A stretch of 7,389 nt of DNA from JBOFOR01 sp051654865. Lineage in GTDB: Bacteria; Bacillota; Clostridia; Peptostreptococcales; Peptostreptococcaceae. Where the stretch lies: the NCBI GenBank assembly GCA_051654865.1, contig JBOFYV010000036.1:1-7389 (forward strand), given 5' to 3'. The notes below the pieces were generated by a model. It saw nothing but the letters and a program-made list of their open reading frames with translations. It had not been told where the DNA came from and did not search any database. A program made the translations under genes and the position numbers. Positions 1-5,428 of the stretch are shown one piece after another (the first letter of the stretch is position 1; every line of letters starts with the position of its first letter).

Positions 1-47
1 GCCTGTCACGCTGGAGGTCGAGGGTTCGAGTCCCTTCCAGGTCGCCA
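1..47 (+). tRNA. tRNA-Asp (GTC), 5' truncated by the window edge
   Basis: Only the 3' part is present. The anticodon loop CTGTCAC (3-9) places anticodon GTC at 5-7, which reads Asp codons. The T arm follows: stem 20-24 pairs with 32-36 around the TTCGAGT loop at 25-31. The 3' acceptor strand is CCAGGTC (37-43), the discriminator is G44, and CCA is encoded at 45-47. The D arm and 5' acceptor strand lie outside the window, so the acceptor pairing cannot be checked. It is followed after 16 bases by tRNA-Thr on the same strand, so the two are probably cotranscribed as part of a longer tRNA cluster extending to the left. Confidence 0.93.
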
Positions 48-63
48 ATTAAATACACACTAT

Positions 64-138
64 GCTGGTGTGGCTCAATGGTAGAGCAGCTGACTTGTAA
101 TCAGCAGGTTGTCGGTTCGATTCCGACCACCAGCTCCA
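64..138 (+). tRNA. tRNA-Thr (TGT)
   Basis: A complete cloverleaf can be drawn. Acceptor GCTGGTG (64-70) pairs fully with CACCAGC (128-134). The D stem is GCTC (73-76) with GAGC (84-87). The anticodon stem GCTGA (89-93) pairs with TCAGC (101-105) around loop CTTGTAA, giving anticodon TGT at 96-98 for ACA-type Thr codons. The T stem GTCGG (111-115) pairs with CCGAC (123-127) around TTCGATT. The discriminator is T135 and CCA is encoded at 136-138. It is the last gene of the tRNA run, because a strong terminator starts four bases later. Confidence 0.97.
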
Positions 139-141
139 ATT

Positions 142-172
142 AAACTCTTAGAATTATTCTAAGAGTTTTTTA
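142..172 (+). terminator. Intrinsic terminator of the tRNA-Asp/tRNA-Thr transcript
   Basis: A perfect 12-bp stem, 142-153 with 157-168, closes a 3-base TTA loop and runs into a T tract (166-171). It starts directly after the tRNA-Thr CCA end, so it ends the tRNA operon before the convergent dnaI gene. The remaining stretch (173-254) up to the dnaI terminator shows no gene or structure I can support. Confidence 0.9.
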
Positions 173-254
173 ATTATCTAGTATTTAAGCAAATTGATTT
201 TTTAGGTAATAACATGAGTATATCCTTTGTGAATAGAGCTTGAATCTGATAATA

Positions 255-297
255 AAAAAGTAGAAGAAAAATTTTATAAATTTTTCTTCTACTTTTT
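255..297 (-). terminator. Terminator of the dnaD-dnaI operon, overlapping the dnaI stop codon
   Basis: A 20-bp perfect inverted repeat, 255-274 with 278-297, closes a 3-base TAT loop. Read on the - strand it is followed by a T-rich tail (complement of 251-259). The dnaI stop codon (TAG, complement of 289-291) and last two Lys codons lie inside the upstream arm, so the hairpin is partly coding. The stem is AT-rich but long, and its flanking A/T runs would let it act in both orientations as a barrier between the convergent tRNA and dnaI transcripts. Confidence 0.85.
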
Positions 298-1278
298 ATT
301 TTCCCATCTTAAATCATTACCTATAAATTTAACCATTTTAAATCTATCAAATATTCTAGAGAAAATTCTTTGAGTATAGTTATCACCTAGTTGCATTGGT
401 GATAAGTTAGTTGAAATTATAGTCTTTTTACCTGCTAGTAATCTAGTATTTAGTATATTAAACAATTCACTGTTAGTAAATGAATTAGTAAGTTCTGTAC
501 CTAAATCATCTATAATTAGTAAATCGCAATCAAATATATTTTCATAATTATCCTTAGATATATGATTGTCGTTATTTTTAAACTTATAATCTTCTATTAT
601 TTCAAACATTTTAAACGCTGTTTGATAAATAACTAAATGGCCTTTATCTAATAATGATTTAGCTATACAATTACACATAAAAGTTTTACCAAGTCCTGTG
701 TCTCCATAAAATAATAAATTTTCATCATTATCTTTATCAAAATTAAGTACAAAAGATTCACATATAGATACTATTTGTAAAATATTTTGGCGAGGAGAAA
801 TATTACTATCTCCAAATCTTTCATCTGAAAATATACTAGTATCTATATTAGCAAAGTTTTGACTTTCTAAGACTCTAGACATATTAGACATTTTATATGC
901 TTCGTTTATTATCTCTTGCTTTAAGCAATTGCACTTATTACCATTACTTAAAAATCCTTTATCATTGCAAATATTACAAGTATATTGCATATATAAGTAT
1001 CCATCAGGAACATTGTATTTAACTAAAAGAGCATCTTTTTTTTCCTTTAAAGCAGATATTTTTATCTTAGATTCATTTATTATTTCTTCTTTATTTTTAG
1101 GATTTAATAAAACTAGTTTTGTTAATTTAAGTCCTATTTTATTTATCTCATCATCAATATCTAAAATTTCTGGAATTTGACGATAAACATCTTTTTTTCT
1201 ATACTCTAGGTCTGATTCAGCTTTATCCCTTTTTCTTTCGTAAGAAGTAAGTATTTCTCTTAACTTAGATTCTTTCAT
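289..1278 (-). CDS. dnaI: Replicative helicase loader, DnaI/DnaC-type AAA+ ATPase
   Basis: This 329-aa protein probably loads the replicative DnaB-family helicase onto origin DNA, in the cytoplasm. An N-terminal helical, charged region (about 1-90) precedes a Cys cluster C101-x2-C104-x11-C116-x-C118, which resembles the zinc-binding helicase-interaction domain of Bacillus DnaI. The AAA+ core has Walker A GDTGLGKT (192-199), Walker B LLIIDDLG (253-260), a sensor-1-like TIISTN (286-291) and an Arg-rich segment R304/R308/R312 in the arginine-finger region. The length is close to Bacillus DnaI (about 310 aa). The ATG follows an AGGTGAT ribosome site that overlaps the stop codon of the upstream dnaD-like gene (8 bases between genes), so translational coupling is likely. 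A phage DnaC-like protein is possible, but the chromosomal tRNA and core-gene context argues against it. Confidence 0.92.
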   Translation of the reverse strand: MKESKLREILTSYERKRDKAESDLEYRKKDVYRQIPEILDIDDEINKIGLKLTKLVLLNPKNKEEIINESKIKISALKEKKDALLVKYNVPDGYLYMQYTCNICNDKGFLSNGNKCNCLKQEIINEAYKMSNMSRVLESQNFANIDTSIFSDERFGDSNISPRQNILQIVSICESFVLNFDKDNDENLLFYGDTGLGKTFMCNCIAKSLLDKGHLVIYQTAFKMFEIIEDYKFKNNDNHISKDNYENIFDCDLLIIDDLGTELTNSFTNSELFNILNTRLLAGKKTIISTNLSPMQLGDNYTQRIFSRIFDRFKMVKFIGNDLRWENKK

Positions 1279-1286
1279 TTAATCAC

Positions 1287-2348
1287 CTACTTAAATTTAT
1301 CTTTTTGACTTTCTTGAAGAAGTTTTTCTAGTTCTTCAGGTGTATATTTAGTAAATGTTTGATTCACATTATGGAATCTAGTTTTTACACTTGGTGTAGA
1401 AGATGTATTTTTTTGAGAAGAAAAAGCAGGTTTTTCTTTAGTTTTTTTCTTATGATTTTCATCTTCTGTTTTTATGTCTTCTAATGTTTTAACATTATTA
1501 GTGTTCCATTTCTCTATGATACCATTTATGTATGATATAGATGGATTTGATATATTTTTAGATTTAGAACATGCTGCTAAAATGACTTCAATATCCATAT
1601 TATATTTATCAATCCATGTGTCTATAATTCTTTCTTCAGCTTTAGATGGCGGTCTGTAGAATCCTAATTCGTTAAATATAGTTCTGTATAGCATATATCT
1701 TTCACTTCTCACAGCAAAACTATCCTTAACATCTTGAGGAGTATATAAGTTAGAATCATACCATCCTCTAATAAGAGACTCAATATATTTAACAGGTCTA
1801 GAAGAATTATATTTGTCTTTTACATATTCATATGCAAAAACAATCATATCAGGATCCATATTATATTTATTTATTATATCTAATAAACTAATTTTTTCTC
1901 CAGGATCAAGATATCTTCCTACAATTTTATTTATAGAATTAAACATATTTCTGATACTAGGATTTTCAGTTACAGATATAATACTATCGCTATTAGATTT
2001 TATAGATTTAGTATTAGTGGACATATTATCCATGTAGAATCTTTTTAAATCTAAAAATTCTATAGAATAATCAAAATCATTTAAGCTTTCATTTTTATGC
2101 ATTTTAATTATATTTTTTCTTTCCCAAAACTTCCAAGCATCTATGACGTCAGATAGAGGTACATTCAAATCTTTAGCTATAGAGTTATTATCATATTTAG
2201 GTGAAGCATTAGGGTCAGTTGCATGTCTATAAGCTAAAAGATAAACTTTAACGTATAAACCATTGGCCATAGGCATAAATATATCTATAAAGATATTTGC
2301 TATGGTAGTTTCACCTAAGTCCATTTCGTTAACTTCTTTGAAAAACAT
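1287..2348 (-). CDS. dnaD: DnaD-like replication initiation protein with tandem DnaD/DnaB_2 modules
   Basis: This 353-aa protein probably helps remodel the origin and recruit the helicase loader encoded just downstream. The N-terminal part (about 14-90) looks like the winged-helix DDBH1 domain of DnaD/DnaB proteins. Two copies of the C-terminal DnaD-type helical module follow. The first spans about 131-207 and has the signature Y188-IESLIRGWYDSNLY-T203. The second spans about 221-291 and has Y273-INGIIEKW-281 with T288. After a Lys/Ser-rich linker (about 293-322), the C-terminus (RFHN...YTPEELEKLL, 324-344) resembles the tail found on clostridial DnaD proteins. The start is preceded by GAGGTG six bases upstream. 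A Met at residue 9 is a less likely alternative start because it lacks such a site. The two-module layout is closer to Bacillus DnaB (the initiation protein, not the helicase) than to short DnaD, so the symbol is by family only. Confidence 0.88.
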   Translation of the reverse strand: MFFKEVNEMDLGETTIANIFIDIFMPMANGLYVKVYLLAYRHATDPNASPKYDNNSIAKDLNVPLSDVIDAWKFWERKNIIKMHKNESLNDFDYSIEFLDLKRFYMDNMSTNTKSIKSNSDSIISVTENPSIRNMFNSINKIVGRYLDPGEKISLLDIINKYNMDPDMIVFAYEYVKDKYNSSRPVKYIESLIRGWYDSNLYTPQDVKDSFAVRSERYMLYRTIFNELGFYRPPSKAEERIIDTWIDKYNMDIEVILAACSKSKNISNPSISYINGIIEKWNTNNVKTLEDIKTEDENHKKKTKEKPAFSSQKNTSSTPSVKTRFHNVNQTFTKYTPEELEKLLQESQKDKFK

Positions 2349-2366
2349 TTCATCACCTCAGAATAA

Positions 2367-2375
2367 ATTATACCA
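2367..2375 (-). promoter_or_regulatory. Extended -10 promoter of the dnaD-dnaI operon
   Basis: On the - strand the sequence reads TGGTATAAT, a consensus TATAAT -10 box (complement of 2367-2372) with an upstream TGn extension. There is no convincing -35 at 17 bases, which fits an extended -10 promoter. Transcription would start near 2360, giving a leader of only about 12 bases that begins almost at the ribosome binding site (complement of 2354-2360). Confidence 0.6.
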
Positions 2376-2398
2376 TAAAAGTACATAACTTATATTAG

Positions 2399-2428
2399 AA
2401 GCTATTATTATTACAATAATTCTAGCTT
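2399..2428. repeat. Imperfect 30-bp palindrome in the dnaD/M1 peptidase divergent region
   Basis: Bases pair around a centre between 2413 and 2414. The outer arms AAGCTA (2399-2404) and TAGCTT (2423-2428) match perfectly, and the inner arms ATTATT (2407-2412) and AATAAT (2415-2420) match perfectly. Two mismatched positions separate them and the centre is a third, so 12 of 15 pairs match. There is no T tract on either side, so it is not an intrinsic terminator. Its place about 25-60 bases upstream of the - strand -10 box and about 70 bases upstream of the M1 start would suit an operator, but no regulator is identified. Confidence 0.4.
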
Positions 2429-2483
2429 AAAATACATTATAAATTTATATTGTAAAATAAAGTTCAAATTATTCATATTAAAT

Positions 2484-2492
2484 AGGAGGGGG
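2484..2492 (+). promoter_or_regulatory. Strong ribosome binding site that fixes a TTG start
   Basis: AGGAGG (2484-2489), followed by three more G, is a near-perfect Shine-Dalgarno sequence. It lies eight bases before TTG at 2498. No ATG or GTG at a suitable distance is in frame, so this site decides the start of the M1 peptidase gene. The promoter for this gene is not clear: several AT-rich -10-like words lie in 2428-2458, but none has a good -35. Confidence 0.8.
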
Positions 2493-2497
2493 ATAAT

Positions 2498-3976
2498 TTG
2501 GTAATAAATTTCACCAAAAAAATTAGAAAAATAGTAGTAGTAGCATTAGGAATAATGTTAGTCGTAGGAGGAGGATTATATCTAAAAGAAAACAAAACAG
2601 ATAATAAAACATCACAAGTAACAAAAATAACTAACGAGAAAGGCACAAATAAGTATAGTATAGACGTAATATTTGAAGAAGAAAGCAAAAGACTAATGTG
2701 TAATCAAAGTATTGAATATGTAAACAATACAGGAACAAATTTGGACAAATTATATTTTCATATATACCCAAATGCTTTTTCAAAAAGAGAATTTGCTCCA
2801 TTTGAAAAAGATGAAATGAAAAAAGCATATCCAAATGGATTTAATGAGGGATATATAGACATAAAAAATATATTATCTAAAGAAGAGAAGTTGAGCTATG
2901 AAGTAAAAGGTGATAAAAATGATTTACTAGAAATAAATATAGGCAAGCAATTAAAACCAGGCGAAAAAATATCAATAGATATGAAATATAATGTGAAAAT
3001 ACCAAATTCAGAAGGTAGATTTGGATATGGAGAAAATACAATTAATGTAACTAACTGGTTTCCAATAGCATGTGTTAATGATGATAGAGGATGGAACTTA
3101 AAAGGTTATGAAACATTAGGCGATCCATTCTATAGCGATACAAGTGATTTTAATGTAAATATATTATTACCTAATAAATATAAAATGGGTTGCACAGGAA
3201 ACATAATTGAAGAAAAAACTGATGAAAATAAAACACTATATAAAATTGAAGCAAATAAAGTAAGAGATTTTGCATTTGTACTAAGTGAAAAATTTGATGT
3301 AGATACTACATCACATAAGGGAATAGAAATAAATACATATAATTTAAATAAAAAGTTATCTGATGAAGTTACAAATATAGCTAAAGACTCTATAAGGATT
3401 TTTAGCGAAATGTTTGGAGAATATCCATATGATACATATTCAGTTATAGCAAGTGATTTTTATATAGGCGGAATGGAATATCCTACATTAGTAATGATTG
3501 ATCAAAGTTTATATAACGAGAAGGATAAATTTATACTAGAATATGTCATAGCACATGAGACGGCTCATCAATGGTGGTACTCAGTTATAGGAAATGATGA
3601 AATAAGTGAGCCATGGATAGATGAAGCATTAACAGAGTATTCTACAGTTCTTTATTTTGAAGAAAAGTATGGAAAAAGTGTAGGAGAAAAATTAATCAAA
3701 ACTATGGAGATGCAAACAAGAAATCATGAAAGTAAAGACATATTCAAGCCCACAACTCAATATAAAAACTCAATTGATTATAGTTTAAATGTATATACTA
3801 AAGGGGCATTGGCTTTCAATCAGGTGAGAAAAGAAGTAGGAGACAAGGTATTCTTTGAAACCCTAAAAGAATACTATAAAACATATATGTATCAGAATGT
3901 AAATGGAGCTAAGTTTGTTGAAATATGGAATAGTAAAGGTGTAGATATAGACAAAATCATAAGTGAATACAAGTAA
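2498..3976 (+). CDS. Membrane-anchored M1 family (gluzincin) metallopeptidase, short form
   Basis: This 492-aa protein is a zinc aminopeptidase-type enzyme expected to act outside the membrane. Residues 7-11 are basic and are followed by a hydrophobic segment (about 12-28), an uncleaved anchor or signal peptide; no lipobox Cys is seen. A beta-rich N-terminal domain (about 45-270) precedes the catalytic domain. The exopeptidase motif appears as GGMEYP (324-329). The zinc site is HETAH (353-357) with third ligand E376 after the usual 18-residue gap, and the catalytic Tyr is probably Y433 in YTKGA. The chain ends about 60 residues after that motif, so it lacks the large C-terminal helical domain of PepN-type or LTA4H-type enzymes. 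Translation starts at TTG. The gene is monocistronic, bounded by a divergent region and a terminator. Substrate is unknown. Confidence 0.9.
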   Translation: MVINFTKKIRKIVVVALGIMLVVGGGLYLKENKTDNKTSQVTKITNEKGTNKYSIDVIFEEESKRLMCNQSIEYVNNTGTNLDKLYFHIYPNAFSKREFAPFEKDEMKKAYPNGFNEGYIDIKNILSKEEKLSYEVKGDKNDLLEINIGKQLKPGEKISIDMKYNVKIPNSEGRFGYGENTINVTNWFPIACVNDDRGWNLKGYETLGDPFYSDTSDFNVNILLPNKYKMGCTGNIIEEKTDENKTLYKIEANKVRDFAFVLSEKFDVDTTSHKGIEINTYNLNKKLSDEVTNIAKDSIRIFSEMFGEYPYDTYSVIASDFYIGGMEYPTLVMIDQSLYNEKDKFILEYVIAHETAHQWWYSVIGNDEISEPWIDEALTEYSTVLYFEEKYGKSVGEKLIKTMEMQTRNHESKDIFKPTTQYKNSIDYSLNVYTKGALAFNQVRKEVGDKVFFETLKEYYKTYMYQNVNGAKFVEIWNSKGVDIDKIISEYK

Positions 3977-3985
3977 ATTTTAACT

Positions 3986-4021
3986 AGAGCATTAAAATAA
4001 TATTTAATGCTCTGTTTTTTT
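3986..4021 (+). terminator. Intrinsic terminator of the M1 peptidase gene
   Basis: An 11-bp perfect stem, AGAGCATTAAA (3986-3996) with TTTAATGCTCT (4003-4013), closes a 6-base loop. G4014 and seven T (4015-4021) follow. It begins ten bases after the peptidase stop codon. The last T of the tail is also the first base of the extended -10 element of the next promoter. Confidence 0.9.
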
Positions 4022-4029
4022 GGTATAAT
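4021..4029 (+). promoter_or_regulatory. Extended -10 promoter of walJ-rlmH
   Basis: TGGTATAAT combines a TGn extension (4021-4023) with a consensus TATAAT (4024-4029). The position for a -35 box (about 4001-4006, TATTTA) falls in the preceding terminator hairpin and is weak. The predicted start near 4036 gives a leader of about 28 bases, with GAGGTG at 4053-4058 placed five bases before the walJ ATG. Confidence 0.7.
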
Positions 4030-4063
4030 ATATCTTATGATTATGAGAGAATGAGGTGACAGC

Positions 4064-4858
4064 ATGCTAAAATATTGTTCAATAGGTAGTGGAAGCAGTG
4101 GAAATTGTCATTATATAGGATATAAAGATACAAATATATTAGTAGATGCAGGGCTTAGCGGGAAGAGAATATCAACAGGGCTAGATGATATAGATATAGA
4201 ACCAAGTAATGTAAAAGGAATATTTATAACACATGAGCATTCTGACCATATAAAAGGAGCAGGAATAATTTCTAGGAAATATAATATACCTATATTTGCA
4301 AATATAAAAACTTGGTGTGCAATGAAAGATAAACTAGGTCAAATAGAAGACCACAATATGAAAGTATTTGAAAATGATAAAAGTTATTCACTTGGAGATT
4401 TAATTATTAGACCATTTTCAATATCTCATGATGCATCTGATGCAGTTGGATATAATTTTTATGCAGATAATGAAAAAATGTCTATAGCTACAGATATAGG
4501 TAAGATAACAGATAATATTAGAAGACATTTATATAAATCGAAACTAGTGGTATTAGAGTCTAACTACGATCCTAATATGCTTATGATGGGGTCATATCCA
4601 TATGCATTAAAAAAGAGGGTAATGTCAGAAGAAGGACATTTATCTAATGAGGATGCAGCTAATTTTTGTGTAGAGCTTGTAAAAGAAGGAACGGAAAGAA
4701 TATTATTAGCTCACTTAAGTAAAGAAAATAATTTTCCAGAGTTAGCATATGAGACATCTAAGGGAATTTTAACGCAAAACAATATAATAGTTGGACAAGA
4801 TGTTAAACTAGATGTATTGTTAAGAGAAGAAGTTTCAGATATATATAACGTAAAGTAA
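4064..4858 (+). CDS. walJ: WalJ/YycJ-type metallo-beta-lactamase-fold hydrolase
   Basis: This 264-aa cytoplasmic protein has the metallo-beta-lactamase fold in its YycJ/WalJ form. The N-terminus has the characteristic SIGSGSSGNC (6-15), then VDAG (27-30). The metal site is HEHSDH (57-62), with further ligands likely at H122 (SHDASDAVGY), D144 (ATDIG) and H217 in LLAHLSKENN; GHLSN (191-195) is another conserved YycJ stretch. The length matches the family (about 260 aa). In Bacillus, WalJ is linked to coordination of cell division with replication and to the WalRK envelope regulon; a nuclease activity has been suggested for relatives, but the substrate here is not visible. It is the first gene of a two-gene operon with rlmH, with 13 bases between them. 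No walR, walK, walH or walI is in the window. Confidence 0.92.
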   Translation: MLKYCSIGSGSSGNCHYIGYKDTNILVDAGLSGKRISTGLDDIDIEPSNVKGIFITHEHSDHIKGAGIISRKYNIPIFANIKTWCAMKDKLGQIEDHNMKVFENDKSYSLGDLIIRPFSISHDASDAVGYNFYADNEKMSIATDIGKITDNIRRHLYKSKLVVLESNYDPNMLMMGSYPYALKKRVMSEEGHLSNEDAANFCVELVKEGTERILLAHLSKENNFPELAYETSKGILTQNNIIVGQDVKLDVLLREEVSDIYNVK

Positions 4859-4871
4859 GGAGACAGAATTT

Positions 4872-5351
4872 ATGAATATAACGGTAATCAGCGTAGGAAA
4901 GCTAAAGGAAAAATATTTGAAACTAGGTATAGAGGAATTTAGCAAAAGGCTATCAAAATACTGTAAATTAGATATGATAGAGCTAGATGATGAGAAATGT
5001 CCTGAAAATTTAAGCGAAAAGGATATGTTAATAGTAAAAGATAAAGAAGGTAAAAAAATACTTAATAAAGTAAAGAATAATAGTTATGTTATAGCATTAG
5101 CTATTGATGGAAAAAATCTATCATCTGAAGAGTTAGCAGACACTATTAGCAAGTTAGCTGTTAGGGGGCATAGTCACATAACCTTTATAATAGGAGGATC
5201 TTTAGGTCTATCTGACGAGGTTTTAAGTAGAGCCGATTACAAGTTATCTTTTTCAAAGATGACATTCCCTCACCAGTTAATGAAATTAATATTATTAGAA
5301 CAAGTATATAGAGCATTTAGAATAAATAATAATGAACCGTATCATAAATAG
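4872..5351 (+). CDS. rlmH: 23S rRNA (pseudouridine-1915-N3)-methyltransferase RlmH
   Basis: This 159-aa enzyme transfers a methyl group from S-adenosylmethionine to N3 of pseudouridine 1915 in helix 69 of 23S rRNA, acting on the assembled 70S ribosome. It is a full-length SPOUT-class protein (family length about 155-160). It starts MNITVISVGKLKEKYL, carries the knot/cofactor loop FIIGGSLG (105-112), the conserved block SFSKMTFPHQLMKLILLEQ (126-144) followed by YRAFRI (146-151), and ends in the typical C-terminal YHK (157-159) needed for activity in the family. The ribosome site AGGAG (4858-4862) overlaps the walJ stop codon and lies nine bases before ATG, so it is cotranscribed with walJ and possibly coupled. 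The terminator hairpin overlaps its last codons. Confidence 0.97.
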   Translation: MNITVISVGKLKEKYLKLGIEEFSKRLSKYCKLDMIELDDEKCPENLSEKDMLIVKDKEGKKILNKVKNNSYVIALAIDGKNLSSEELADTISKLAVRGHSHITFIIGGSLGLSDEVLSRADYKLSFSKMTFPHQLMKLILLEQVYRAFRINNNEPYHK

Positions 5352-5370
5352 ATGATACGGTTTTATTTTT
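5335..5370 (+). terminator. Intrinsic terminator of walJ-rlmH, overlapping the rlmH 3' end
   Basis: An 11-bp perfect stem, AACCGTATCAT (5335-5345) with ATGATACGGTT (5352-5362), closes a 6-base loop. The tail is TTTT-A-TTTTT (5361-5370). The 5' arm encodes the conserved C-terminal residues Glu-Pro-Tyr-His, and the loop holds the Lys codon and the TAG stop (5349-5351). The same bases therefore serve the conserved protein tail and transcription termination. Confidence 0.85.
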
Positions 5371-5398
5371 ACATAAAGTATAATAAAAAGGGTATTAT
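5368..5398 (+). promoter_or_regulatory. Possible promoter region for the UDG-like gene
   Basis: This short AT-rich gap offers a TATAAT at 5379-5384 with no good -35. It also offers TTTACA (5368-5373) with TATTAT (5393-5398) at a long 19-base spacing. A promoter is expected because a terminator precedes and the gene has its own GAGGT ribosome site at 5420-5424. Which -10 is used cannot be decided by eye. Confidence 0.35.
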
Positions 5399-5428
5399 GA
5401 TTAATAAAATAAATATAGTGAGGTAAAT

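Noticed and set aside
1..300. Integration (att) site at the tRNA genes
   Set aside because: No repeat of the tRNA 3' end and no integrase gene is seen in the window.
929..1180. Open frame of 83 codons on the + strand inside dnaI
   Set aside because: It is antisense to the coiled N-terminal and Cys-cluster region of a well-supported gene, has no ribosome site, and its hydrophobic residues reflect the complement of Lys-rich codons.
1474..2037. Two open frames of 61 and 74 codons on the + strand inside the dnaD-like gene
   Set aside because: Both are antisense shadows of the DnaD modules, without ribosome sites or recognisable domains.
289..2348. Phage replication module (DnaD plus DnaC pair)
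   Set aside because: The pair resembles phage modules, but no phage gene lies nearby and the neighbours are core chromosomal genes, so host helicase loading is the simpler reading.
2473..2834. Two open frames on the - strand over the start of the M1 peptidase gene
   Set aside because: They are antisense to the anchor and N-terminal domain of a real gene and begin without ribosome sites.
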